Source of the DNA: Candidatus Poseidoniales archaeon
GTDB lineage: Archaea; Thermoplasmatota; Poseidoniia; Poseidoniales; Poseidoniaceae
Reading direction: 5' to 3'
DNA: 29,702 nucleotides
Assembly (NCBI GenBank): GCA_009887135.1
Contig: QXYA01000036.1
Location: forward strand, 1 to 29,702
Position numbers and translations under genes: made by a program. Shown one piece after another: positions 1 to 9,600 of this stretch. Under the pieces are notes generated by a model. That model worked only from the letters and a program-made list of their open reading frames with translations. It had not been told where the DNA came from and searched no databases. Positions within the stretch are counted from its first letter, which is position 1, and each line of letters opens with the position of its first letter.

Positions 1-446
1 GGATTTTCCATTTTGGTCAAGGTAAAGAATGCACCAAGTGAATCGAAAACCAGAAGTTCAAAACCAATTGATTTACGATAATTGGTTAATTGTTTGATGA
101 GTTGCCCCATCCAGTCAACACGATTACTCATTCCTTGTTCATCCAATTGAACACGAAGGTCAGATAAATCGATAATTGCAATTCGGTTTCGGACACGTGG
201 GTCATCGACGTTCATGCCCATGTTTGACATGTGAGCACGAAGGGAATCCTTTCCTTGCTCCAGGGTCACGTAAATTCCGCTTGTTTCACCATAGAGAACT
301 GCGTTGTAGAGGACAGAGAATGTTACACTGGATTTCATAGCTCCAGAGGCGCCTGCGACAATACAGATGTGCCCTTTTGGAATTCCTCCTTGCATGTTTT
401 CATCCAATCCTTCAACGTGGGTTGGTATTCGTTTCATGGTGTCCAT
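1..446 (-). CDS. KaiC/RadA-superfamily ATPase, N-terminal part (runs off the left edge)
   Basis: This is the N-terminal 148 codons of a RecA-fold ATPase of the KaiC-like type; the rest lies outside the window. The ATG at 446 is preceded by an in-frame TGA in the intergenic region. The protein opens with the family pattern of a target-recognition stretch (EGLDENMQGGIPKGH), then a P-loop GASGAMKSS near residues 28-36. A TLEQ stretch follows at the position of the KaiC catalytic acidic residues, and a Walker B strand (ELLVFDSLGA) lies near the window edge. The P-loop has GAMKSS where most relatives have GTGKS/T, but the lysine and a hydroxyl residue are kept. KaiC-like proteins in archaea are ATP-driven regulators, and the partner here is unknown. 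It is divergent from maf, with 95 bases between the likely start codons and no clear TATA box. RadB or FlaH are less likely alternatives. Confidence 0.8.
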   Translation of the reverse strand, partial: MDTMKRIPTHVEGLDENMQGGIPKGHICIVAGASGAMKSSVTFSVLYNAVLYGETSGIYVTLEQGKDSLRAHMSNMGMNVDDPRVRNRIAIIDLSDLRVQLDEQGMSNRVDWMGQLIKQLTNYRKSIGFELLVFDSLGAFFTLTKMEN

Positions 447-541
447 TGTTGCGCCCCGTCTAAAGGAAAACAATCAGCCCTTTGAAACTCACGCTTCAAA
501 CGTTTGCAAAATCTGATGAACTGTTCCCTCTTAGGGTGTCC

Positions 542-1111
542 ATGCAGATTCTTCTTGCATCAGCGTCTACTCGCCGGGGTCTTATTCTTCAAAAGCGATA
601 TTCCGACGTAGTACAAAGACCACTGGCAAACGTTGACGAAAGCGTACCAAGAGGACCAGTTTCAGAACAAGTAAAAGAGGTTTCATTGAGAAAATCAATC
701 GCAGTTTCATTCCCAGTTAAGGAGGATGTGGTCGTGGTTGCAGATACGTTGGTTGAAGACCCAGATGACGAGAACACAGCTCTTGGACAGCCAAGAGATC
801 GGTCACATGCAACCAGTATGCTCATTCGTCTACGTGGGCGAAGACATAGAGTATGGTCAGCGACATCAGTTCATGCGTTGAATCAATGGAAGACTTCAAT
901 CGAATGTGCAATTGTTGAGTTTAGTGATTTCTCAGATGATGATTTGATTGAACTCATCGAATCCAATTCATGGCAAGGAAAAGCCGGTGGCTATGATCTT
1001 GCTGGGCTAATGGGTCAGCACGCTACATTGGTTGAAGGTTCAGAATCAACCGTTCTTGGATTTACAGAAGAGTCTCTTGATTATCTCGATCAATTAAGAC
1101 AACTACTTTGA
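542..1111 (+). CDS. maf: Maf-family nucleotide pyrophosphatase
   Basis: Maf/HAM1-superfamily proteins hydrolyse non-canonical or modified nucleoside triphosphates to monophosphates and keep them out of nucleic acids. The 189-residue product starts with the family signature ILLASASTRR (residues 3-12). It has a VDES segment near residue 32, the metal-binding VVVADTLV strand, a weakened LGQP where many homologues have LGKP, and the KAGGYDLAG loop followed by GSESTVLGF near the C-terminus. Length and order of motifs fit the family. I chose the ATG at 542 because it places SASxRR immediately after the start, as in relatives. An upstream in-frame ATG at 482 would add 20 residues with no family match. 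The last 9 bases overlap the end of the convergent 12-helix membrane protein gene. Confidence 0.88.
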   Translation: MQILLASASTRRGLILQKRYSDVVQRPLANVDESVPRGPVSEQVKEVSLRKSIAVSFPVKEDVVVVADTLVEDPDDENTALGQPRDRSHATSMLIRLRGRRHRVWSATSVHALNQWKTSIECAIVEFSDFSDDDLIELIESNSWQGKAGGYDLAGLMGQHATLVEGSESTVLGFTEESLDYLDQLRQLL

Positions 1112-2392
1112 TAAAAACCGATTGTAAAACATAGGAACGCGATGCCAATTCTGATCAGGGAAGAAAATATGTCTTGCAAGAAGATATGTTAGGGACACAA
1201 TACCCACTATTTGGGCAACTGCCCAACCAATAAATGGGGCGTAGTTCTTCCCGGTTGTGAGTACATTCTTATCGTAAAGTGACCAACAAATCAGAACGGC
1301 TCCAATCATAAGAGAAAGGAATGTAATCCAGGGAGTTGTTCGGTTTGCTAATGAAATATGCAAGTGGTCTTCGTGAAGGAATAAGGCAAAACCCCAGACG
1401 ATAAGGAATCCTGAACTGGCTAGGAGTAACCAATGTGCTGGTTGGATAGAAGCAATTCCTTGGTGGCCTGTCCATATAGGTCCAGCGGAAATAACAGCTA
1501 AAACAGGAAGTAAGAGGTATCCTCCTAAGACCATCCGAGAATGGGGTTTTGCCAATGATCCGAATGAGAGTTGGAGGATTCTTTTCGGGTCAATAATAAA
1601 AAACATGATTATGAATAAGGCAGTTAGGGATATATCAACAAGGTTCTCACCAACGAGATCTCTTCCTCTTAGTGTGCTAATTACAATATGGGCAAGAGCG
1701 ATTACAAAGAACAAAGCAAATTTTAATTGCAATGATTTTGGTTTCGTAACTTCCCATCCCAATCGGCGATTAAAGTGTGAGAGCAAACATGTTGCAATTT
1801 GCATGCATGAGAAAAGAGCAACTGCAAACGAGACCCCGAGTTCAATCATCCCGTCAATCCCTCTCAAGAACCATGAAGCGATTACAATGATTCCACAAAT
1901 GATCAATAAAATACCAGGTGTGTAGGAAAAAGCCCCAACTTCATCAACCTCATTCTTTGTTCTAAAAACCTCTATCGCAGGGCTGGCCAACGAGAGGAGA
2001 GAGAGAGAAAGTAGAATAATTCCTATTCCCGATAATTCGATCAATAAATCCCAGTTCATTGAGAATACACCGACAAAAATAAACAGTTGACCGAGTATAT
2101 TGAGTTGCAAGAAATGACGCATAGTTGTACGTTCAAATGACGGTATGTTGTAGACCAATGGAAATGTGTCAAAAGCAATTCCTGCCAGAACAGCAATCAT
2201 TGGACCAAGAGAAAAGTGAACAATGAAGATGAAATTTACAGTCTTCAAGCGTTCGTGATCATCGAAGAGTCCATATGGACTCGTAAATATCAACCATGTT
2301 AACATGACCGCAAAAAGAAGAAACATAGACGCAGATGCAACAAATAATTCAAGGTATGAGCCCGCGAATTTCTCTTTTTGATGTTCGCTCAT
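1103..2392 (-). CDS. Membrane protein with about 12 transmembrane helices, function unknown
   Basis: I do not recognise this family with confidence. The roughly 429-residue product is almost entirely hydrophobic: about 12 predicted membrane segments separated by short polar loops, with no soluble domain. Several histidines sit in or next to helices (for example FIVHFSLG in helix 2 and PAHWLLLAS in helix 10). This is reminiscent of heme-copper-oxidase-like or NnrS-like folds, but I see no diagnostic motif. It is the last gene of the PKD-PKD-sepF run. The ATG at 2392 lies 9 bases after the sepF stop codon, and a GTG at 2401, directly after that stop, is an alternative start. The gene is therefore very probably translated from the same transcript as sepF. 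Its 3' end overlaps maf by 9 bases on the other strand. A transporter or an envelope lipid or polymer flippase are open possibilities. Confidence 0.75.
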   Translation of the reverse strand: MSEHQKEKFAGSYLELFVASASMFLLFAVMLTWLIFTSPYGLFDDHERLKTVNFIFIVHFSLGPMIAVLAGIAFDTFPLVYNIPSFERTTMRHFLQLNILGQLFIFVGVFSMNWDLLIELSGIGIILLSLSLLSLASPAIEVFRTKNEVDEVGAFSYTPGILLIICGIIVIASWFLRGIDGMIELGVSFAVALFSCMQIATCLLSHFNRRLGWEVTKPKSLQLKFALFFVIALAHIVISTLRGRDLVGENLVDISLTALFIIMFFIIDPKRILQLSFGSLAKPHSRMVLGGYLLLPVLAVISAGPIWTGHQGIASIQPAHWLLLASSGFLIVWGFALFLHEDHLHISLANRTTPWITFLSLMIGAVLICWSLYDKNVLTTGKNYAPFIGWAVAQIVGIVSLTYLLARHIFFPDQNWHRVPMFYNRFLSK

Positions 2393-2401
2393 AATAATCA
2401 C

Positions 2402-2950
2402 TCATTCAACTCGAAGAAGACGAGTAATTCCAAGTTCGTGTTTATTTCTCTCAACAACAACATCTGAACCTGGAATCATGAGTAATTTATCTTCTGAATC
2501 AAGAGCAAAAATTCCTACACCAACTCTTTCACACATCGTTCGCAATTCTCGACGGCATGCTTGCTGATGAGAATCCATATGGACGAGAGGTCGTAAATCA
2601 ACAATGACCGTATCTCCTTGAGCGACTCTTTCAGAGATCATATTTGTATAGATTCTATATTTTGAATCTGGTTTGACATATCGAAGAGCTCTTTTTGGCC
2701 GGATTTTTGTGGTCTTTTTGATAGAAGAGAGATCATGAAAAGGTTCTCCATCAGGAGTAACCGGTCCTGTCCAGAAAGAAGGAGGTGTCATCAAGTGAGA
2801 TGTTTCTTGAGTCTCTTCAAGTACAGGCTCTGGAATTTGTTCTCGAGGTTCCAATGAGGGTTGCTGTTCAGCAATAGGTTTCTGCCTAGGAGGTGGTTGC
2901 GGGCCACCCTCTGGATCGGGTAAACCAAAAAATTGCCACAAATTCCCCAT
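2402..2950 (-). CDS. sepF: SepF-family cell division protein (membrane anchor for FtsZ)
   Basis: SepF binds the membrane and tethers FtsZ at the division site; archaeal versions are established in FtsZ-containing archaea. The 182-residue product starts with a short amphipathic stretch, MGNLWQFFGL, typical of the SepF membrane-targeting helix. A proline- and glutamate-rich linker of about 75 residues follows, then the compact SepF core (about residues 97-170): YRIYTNMISERVAQGDTVIVDL, a helix with QQACRRELRTMCERV, then GIFALDSEDKLLMIPGSDVVV. This matches the family order of an NMI-type strand, a VIVDLRPL strand, the dimerisation helix and the final strands. I chose the ATG at 2950 because it puts the membrane helix at residue 1; a GTG at 2959 would add three residues. 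It starts 5 bases after the stop codon of the preceding PKD protein. The linker is longer than in many homologues. Confidence 0.85.
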   Translation of the reverse strand: MGNLWQFFGLPDPEGGPQPPPRQKPIAEQQPSLEPREQIPEPVLEETQETSHLMTPPSFWTGPVTPDGEPFHDLSSIKKTTKIRPKRALRYVKPDSKYRIYTNMISERVAQGDTVIVDLRPLVHMDSHQQACRRELRTMCERVGVGIFALDSEDKLLMIPGSDVVVERNKHELGITRLLRVE

Positions 2951-2955
2951 ACACG

Positions 2956-5900
2956 TCACAAATCCAAATCATCAAGTAAACTCGACAGGCTGGTTGTGTC
3001 TTGGTTTGTTGGAGTCATTGAAGGTGTCGGTTGAGCCACTGGTGCAGGTGGTTGATTCGCTGCCAAGTATTGGTCGCCATAATATGCCCATTGTTCCATC
3101 GTCCATCCCTGCGGAAGTCCACTTGCTGGTAGAGGAGGTCCTTGGTTAGCCTGAGGCGGTTGTTCAAAGGAAGGTTGAGCAACTGGCTGAGTTGGCTGTG
3201 CTGCTTGTTCGAATGTAGGAGTCTCAGCAGGGGATTCATAGGTTGGTAAAGAAGCAGAGTCCCACATCTTGCTCGAACCATGTGATTCAAGCAAATCTTC
3301 GGAAGGGGAACGTCGTGTCACTGCCAAGAATGAGGCAAGAATAAGCACGAGGGCAACGAGTAAGATAATCACAATTGACATGGTTTCGCTCACACCAAGT
3401 GCTTCACTAAATTCTTCTAGAATACCTTCTGGAGGCTTTTCCTCAACTGAAATAGTCATTGTCTTCGTACTTGTAGCCAAATCATCATCGGTCACTGTGA
3501 GCGTGATTGTCCATGTGCCAGCTGGTAAATCCTCTATTGAGATTGAAATGCCAGTTGAATCAACATCCCCAGTTCCATTTCCATCAAGATTCGTATCTTC
3601 CCATTCATAGTCCCATACGTAGAGCATATCGAGAAGATCGGATTCAGTATCAAGTGTGTCGAATGCTGTTACATTGAGTGTATCTCCTTCGACGAGATTA
3701 TCAAGTGAACCATTTTCATAGGTAATCTTTGCAGTCGGGATTCGATTCATGACTTTGACCACGGCTGAGAGTGAGGCTTTCTCGCCATCATCATCCATAA
3801 CCCAAGCAGTAATTGTTCTGTATCCAGATGAATCCCACATGGTTTCAAGGTGGTCGCCTTCGACATCACAATCGTTGTTCATCGTTCCATCGAGGTCACT
3901 GTCAGTTGTTCCATCAATATCCCAACAGATTTCCAGTGTATCCATATCTGAAGCTGTATCGCTTCCGGTGACATCGAATACAACCATATCATTTTCAAAG
4001 ACTGGTAATCCATCAATTCGATTGATGGCATCCAAGAAATTTGTCTCAGCGGCTATTGTCGGTGCGACATTTTCAATGGTCACCATTGCCAACGATGGAT
4101 CAGATGAAACGCCATCATCATCCACTGCTCGTACACTGATGACGTGCTGGCCAGTTGTCGGCCATGATGTAGCCACATCCGAAGCAGAACCATCTGTGGA
4201 GACAGTTAAGTCAGAAATGAGATCGCTAAGGTTCCAATTTAGAATAAGTTGGTCCCGATCATTAAGCGAATCTGATCCTTGTGCACGTAGAATCACAGTC
4301 TGATCTTCTTCAAGAATCCATGTCCCATTTGCATCAAATGGTGTATTTACGCCAGCAATCCAAACTTCGATTTCACCGACTTCAGGGGCGATATTCAGTA
4401 CGTTAACGCTCGAAGTGACTTCAGTTTGAGCACCATCGTCATCGGTTGCAATCGCCTTGATTTCAATTGGGCCTTCTTCCATAGGCGTAAAGGTACATGT
4501 TGGTTGAGTCAATCCTTCCTGGCAATTTAAATCTGGCCAAGATATGGAAACTTGTTGTCCAGAAGGGGAAATAGTGTCAATGTCACCGCTGTCTGTTGCA
4601 TCGATTGTGATTTCTGTTTCAACAGCGATCTCAGCAGGATGGCTGAGATTCATGTATGGCGCTCGGTTAAGAATTGTCACGTAATTAACGAGCGTTGTTG
4701 AATCGAGTTCATCATCTGTGACAATGGTTGTTAGTTCCCATGCACCACCGTCGGTCCAATTCCAGGTCATGGCACAATCAGGTGTCGTAATGACATCAAT
4801 AAGGCCCGCTCGGGATTCGATTTCAAATCGGCATTCAACATCTCCGCCATCAGGGTCGAATGAAGCACTTGCATCAATAAAGACATCTTCAAACGAATAC
4901 TTTCCGGACTCAATACTAATTGTCCCATTAGGAGATCGGCCAATGAAAATATCAACGCTTGCCTGGTTGTTGCTTCTATTTGCATCACCAGCGACCAATT
5001 GGTCAGGATCCACGGTAAACGTCAAACTTTGATTTCCGATTGTGGCTCCTTCGGGAACAGTCCAATCGACGTCGATTCGCTGTTCGCTGTATGCTCCTAT
5101 AGCAGGGACGGCTTGTCGAATTGTTTCTCCACCTGGAACAATGACTTCCATCTCAGTCGATGGTGAAGTCAAAACACCACGGTTTTGTGCTGGTAATGAG
5201 AAGGACAACAGGTCACCTGGGAGGGCATTGTATCCGATTGATTTTGATAATGTTGCAACTTCACCGTCTCGAGTTCTTGTTACAATGATTGAATCTTCTT
5301 GAGCAACCAAGTCGATTCCAACAACGGATAAGTCGATGACAATGGTAGCAACACCAATGATTTCCTGAACAGGGTCCCATACGATAACCCCGTTACTTGT
5401 ATAATCATCACTTGCTGTCGTATCGTCTTGAACATTGGAAACGTTGATGCTTTCCTCAATTTTTCCGTTACTAGCGGTTATGGGATTGAGTAATGTGCCC
5501 GCCATTTCATAACGTAGTTGGAGGTTTTTGTTGACCTCAGGAGTGTTGTTTGGGGCAACTGCATAGAATCCATAAACTTCAGACATGGAGTCGGGTAAGG
5601 TTGCAACAAACTGGGTAGTTACTTCGATGTCGACGTTTCGATCCCCAGGAGTTGTTCTTTTGTTTACACCAAAAGAATCGACTGGCTCGTAGTCTTTGAG
5701 TAGCCAATCGATGGTAAATCCTGCAGCGTTTGAAATACGAATCCATGAATTAAAACGTACATCAGGGCAATACCAATTGAACCCTGAACTAACTCCTGTT
5801 GCATTCCATTCGTTTACTTTGTATGATTCATCGCATCCTTCGTATTTGATGTTCAGGCCATCTTCAGTTGGAATGCCATCGGTTGTGACTTGCCATGAAT

Positions 5901-6570
5901 TGTTTTCAGCACCGTTTGTATCAAAGTCTGAAGGATCGAAATAATCCGAACTTCCACTTACGCTTGTTCCGGACATGAACGGCATATACCATTGGTCACC
6001 AGTTCGAAGTGGGAAGTCGTATCTCTCCTTGGGTGGGTCGTAATATGTGTCAAAATTGATGACTCCAATATTTTGGCTGAGGAAGCCAAGATTGAATGGG
6101 GCAAATTCAACATCCAACTCAAATTCAGAATTTATCACTGCTTGGTCCCGGACACGGATAATATCTTCTCCAGAGTAACCAATCTCGAGTCGTCCACTTG
6201 TTCCTTCAAGGGTGGCACCACTGTTTCCTGAACTGAAATCACCGTCAATTTTGAGTTTGTATGCTAATGTTTGAACACCATCAATCGTGATGAAAAAGAT
6301 GTCTTCTACTTCGTAAACAGTATCCCCTGTTAAGGTGTTAAGAGTGGCAGAAACATTGGCTTGTGCAATAAGTTGAGCAACATCAAATTGAGTCTCATAG
6401 GTCCATTTGTCTCCGATACGCCAGCTTGCAATCTCTGCAGTTGTTGTCGATTTTGATGAGGATTCAATGAGTTCTTCGTCTTCAAGAGTAAATGCATCTT
6501 TTGATAACGCCGTCAGTGATGTGGTCATCAGCATGAACAAGACAAAGACTGCGGTTGCTCGGTTCGCCAT
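2956..6570 (-). CDS. Large PKD-repeat surface protein with C-terminal membrane anchor and cytoplasmic tail (paralogue 1)
   Basis: This 1204-residue cell-surface protein has an N-terminal signal peptide (MANRATAVFVLFMLMTTSL). A domain follows that opens with WRIGDKWTYE and carries two conserved cysteines in GCDESY...WYCPDV. A CARDB-like segment comes next (about residues 415-545), then roughly five PKD-type immunoglobulin-like repeats recognisable by DASASFDPDGGD, ATDDDGA, AVDDDGV, VMDDDGE and TVTDDDL strands. One repeat carries an acidic DxDGTxDSDxDG loop likely to bind calcium. A single membrane helix near the C-terminus (SIVIILLVALVLILASFLAV) is followed by a proline- and glutamine-rich cytoplasmic tail with the motif SGLPQGWTMEQWAYYG and an acidic end. 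PKD domains mediate adhesion or protein-protein contact, so a coat, adhesin or substrate-binding role is inferred. It is a tandem paralogue of the gene upstream (54 bases between them) and ends 5 bases before sepF. Confidence 0.85.
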   Translation of the reverse strand: MANRATAVFVLFMLMTTSLTALSKDAFTLEDEELIESSSKSTTTAEIASWRIGDKWTYETQFDVAQLIAQANVSATLNTLTGDTVYEVEDIFFITIDGVQTLAYKLKIDGDFSSGNSGATLEGTSGRLEIGYSGEDIIRVRDQAVINSEFELDVEFAPFNLGFLSQNIGVINFDTYYDPPKERYDFPLRTGDQWYMPFMSGTSVSGSSDYFDPSDFDTNGAENNSWQVTTDGIPTEDGLNIKYEGCDESYKVNEWNATGVSSGFNWYCPDVRFNSWIRISNAAGFTIDWLLKDYEPVDSFGVNKRTTPGDRNVDIEVTTQFVATLPDSMSEVYGFYAVAPNNTPEVNKNLQLRYEMAGTLLNPITASNGKIEESINVSNVQDDTTASDDYTSNGVIVWDPVQEIIGVATIVIDLSVVGIDLVAQEDSIIVTRTRDGEVATLSKSIGYNALPGDLLSFSLPAQNRGVLTSPSTEMEVIVPGGETIRQAVPAIGAYSEQRIDVDWTVPEGATIGNQSLTFTVDPDQLVAGDANRSNNQASVDIFIGRSPNGTISIESGKYSFEDVFIDASASFDPDGGDVECRFEIESRAGLIDVITTPDCAMTWNWTDGGAWELTTIVTDDELDSTTLVNYVTILNRAPYMNLSHPAEIAVETEITIDATDSGDIDTISPSGQQVSISWPDLNCQEGLTQPTCTFTPMEEGPIEIKAIATDDDGAQTEVTSSVNVLNIAPEVGEIEVWIAGVNTPFDANGTWILEEDQTVILRAQGSDSLNDRDQLILNWNLSDLISDLTVSTDGSASDVATSWPTTGQHVISVRAVDDDGVSSDPSLAMVTIENVAPTIAAETNFLDAINRIDGLPVFENDMVVFDVTGSDTASDMDTLEICWDIDGTTDSDLDGTMNNDCDVEGDHLETMWDSSGYRTITAWVMDDDGEKASLSAVVKVMNRIPTAKITYENGSLDNLVEGDTLNVTAFDTLDTESDLLDMLYVWDYEWEDTNLDGNGTGDVDSTGISISIEDLPAGTWTITLTVTDDDLATSTKTMTISVEEKPPEGILEEFSEALGVSETMSIVIILLVALVLILASFLAVTRRSPSEDLLESHGSSKMWDSASLPTYESPAETPTFEQAAQPTQPVAQPSFEQPPQANQGPPLPASGLPQGWTMEQWAYYGDQYLAANQPPAPVAQPTPSMTPTNQDTTSLSSLLDDLDL
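3064..3123 (-). other. Conserved cytoplasmic-tail motif in PKD paralogue 1
   Basis: These 60 bases encode SGLPQGWTMEQWAYYGDQYL in the tail after the membrane helix. The same pattern, SGLPxGWTxEQWxxYGxQxL, occurs in the other PKD paralogue at 6646-6705. The flanking tail sequences differ, so the motif itself appears to be conserved. Its tryptophan/tyrosine pattern could form a short helical docking module, which is inference. Confidence 0.8.
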
Positions 6571-6624
6571 GCTTTGATGTGTACTTCCTCGTACTTAGGC
6601 TATACTCATTGAAGGTCATACGAC

Positions 6625-9600
6625 TCAGTTTTGAGATTGGGATTCTAACCACTGTTGGCCATAGTGCCCCCATTGTTCTGCTGTCCATCCTTCTGGAAGG
6701 CCAGATTCAGGTATTGGCGGGCCTGATTGAACCGTTGGATGTACTTCCGATTGGTCGAAGGAATTGTTCACAGGAGGGTCATGAGGCCTATTTCGACGTG
6801 CAGATACTTCGTGAGGCATAAGTCCAACTTCTTCATCGCTAAAGATTGCATTTTGCCGTGCATCAAGACGTTCTAAGGCTCGTTCTTGACCACCTTTTCG
6901 ACGTTGTCTTGTCATGTATCCAAGGCCTAAAAGTAGGATCAACAGTAAGGAGAGTTGGGCGAGTGGGTTTGCTTCTTCTCCCACCATAAGTGCGCCGATA
7001 TCTTCGGTGAATGTTCTGTCTGGAGGTCCGATATCGATGTTGATGATTTTTGAACCAGGTCGTTCAGGATTTTCGTCCCAAGCAATAACTCGGATTGTTG
7101 TCGAACCTGTTTGTTTGAACATATGTTCAACACGCTTTCCGACAGCATCAGCATCATTGTCCTTAATCCCGTCTCCATTGGAGTCGGATGATGTATCAAA
7201 ATCCCAAATGATGGTGAGTTGATCAAGATCATTTGCGGAGTCTATTGTGCTCGTAGCATCAAGAATGCATGTTTCATATGCAAGGCAATCAATTGTTCTG
7301 TAACGCACAATTGGGGGTATGTTCAACACCTCAACAGTGATGATTTCACTTACTCGAACGCCATCATCATCTGTTACGTGATAGATCACTGTGTGCATGC
7401 CACTCGTATTCCAGTGCCAAATCAAATCATCTCCTCTGATGTCACAATCATCATCCGCACCACCTACGTCATTTGAATCAATACCCGGGTCGATATCCCA
7501 GCATCGTACCAATGAATCGTAATCAGAGGGCGTGTCGGTTGCGTTTCCTGTTAATCGAATTTCTTCACCTTCAGCAATTGGTAACACTTCTTGCAGTGGC
7601 ATGACGAGAGGGGCAACGTTGGCGACGTTGACCCAACGTTCGTAGGTTCCACTGCTCGCTCCTTCAGAATCACTGACTTCCAAACGCATACGGTGGAGTC
7701 CAGAGGTTTCCCATACCATATCATACTCCGAAACACGTCCATCAAAGGTCTTGATGAGGTTTGGTTGGGCATCATCAGGCCACCAACGGTGAGTAAGTCC
7801 TTCCAAATCATCGATCGAATCGAGAGCTTGGCCTCGGACACGTACGATCTGATCTTCTTCGACATGCCACGTTTGTTGCACATCCATAGCAATAGGCGTT
7901 CCATCTTCACTGACAGTAACGGATAAGCCATGGGGGTTGATGTTGGTAAATCGAATGTCAATGCTTGCAGAGGTCATGGCACTATCATCATCAACACCGA
8001 CAGCAAGGAAAGTATGCCATCCTTCAGTAGGGGCTGTTGTTGTGCAAATCCGAGTGTAATACCCTTCTTCACATTCAGCATTAGGCCAATAGACATCCAC
8101 GATGCCAGGATACACATCCTCAGAATCAGTATCATTTGCATAAGCATAGAGTGTGACTGGATGTTCGACCTTCACTTCGGTTCGAGCACTTACAACCTCG
8201 ATGTTCGGTGCTCTGTTGAGAATGGTGACGTTCAATGTGGTAACTGCTTGATCTTGTTCTTCATCGGTAACGGTAATTTCAATTGGATATATTCCATCAT
8301 CAGTCCAGGTAAAGTTGAGCATGCAATCAATGGATTCTACTTTCATGTAGGAATATGTACGGGTTCCATCATCATAGGGGATATTGAATAAGCAAGATAC
8401 GTCGCCTCCATCTTCATCAAAACTTCCACTTGCATTAATGATGGTTTGCACATTGGTAAATTCCTCAATTGCTTCTGCTAATGCAGTTGGTAAACGTCCT
8501 ACAAAGAGAGTGATTTCTGCTAGATCGTTATCTGAATTAGCATCTGCAGAATTCACTTGCATAGGGTCTGCTTCCCATCGTATTGGTACATCGCCAACAC
8601 TCTTGTCAAGTGGAACAGTCCAAGTGAAATTGACTTTGTGCGATTCGTAGGTTCCTAAACTCGGAAGTCCAAGGTCAAAGGTTGAGCCATCTGGGTGATA
8701 AATCCGCATCTGTGTTGGACTCGAGGCAGTAATTCCCTTATTGACAACTGCAACCTCTACAATGAGTTCGTCTCCTGGGAGCACATTGTATCCAGAAAGG
8801 GAACTAACGGTACTCAATTCCCCACTGCGATTGCGTGTTATGACCGCACGTTCTTCGTCAGCAATGAGGTCAAGCCCTACGAGGAATTCATCTAACGTAA
8901 CGGTTGTAGAGCCAACATAATTACCAGCTTTCGCAACAACACCATGGCTTGCCCAATCTGTATTTGTGGATGAATAATCCAGAGCATTACCAACATTGAT
9001 TGAGGCCATGCCTGAGCCATTTGTACCAGTGACAAAACTGGTTTCAATATCGGTAAAATCGAGGTCCACATTTACCCCACTAATCGAACCATAACAACTT
9101 GGATTGAGAGAAACCCAAACATCGAGGGGTGTATCTAAGGCAGTAAGTGTTCGTTCTGGCTGGACATCAATGCATTCTGGTCTTGTCCCTGGGTCGCTGT
9201 TACTTTCAGAACCAGTTGCTCCAACGGGCATGTATTGCTTTAATCTGAAATCGATTGTCAATCCCACGTCTTCTTCAGAATGTCGCCACGCGAAGTTGTT
9301 GACAGCAGGACAATACCATCGATAACCAGTGGATACTCCATCGGAATTCCAAGAGGTGAGTTCGTAAGATGAATCACATCCGCTGTATGCGATTCCTGAA
9401 CCAAATGCATTTCGTGGTTGACCCACTTTTGTTACTTCCCAAGTGGTTGTGTTTGTATCGCTTTCTGGAGGGGGGAATGGGGTGATGTAATCACTCTGGC
9501 CGGACCATGTGGCAGATGCTGTTGTCAATACAGTCCAACGCTCACCGTCTCGAATTGGGAAATCATAGGTTTCAGCCCCTGGGCTGTATAAGTTGGTGAT

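Noticed and set aside
482..541. Upstream ATG extension of maf
   Set aside because: The 20 extra residues do not resemble the family, and SASxRR sits at residues 6-11 when the start is 542.
3269..4303. Long plus-strand open frames opposite the PKD gene
   Set aside because: They are serine-rich reverse readings of acidic Asp/Thr/Ser codons, with no family match; the minus-strand frame is continuous for 1204 codons with clear domains.
6581..6596. Direct repeat GTACTT-CCTC-GTACTT upstream of PKD paralogue 1
   Set aside because: Six-base copies with a four-base gap are expected by chance at this scale, and no regulator evidence exists.
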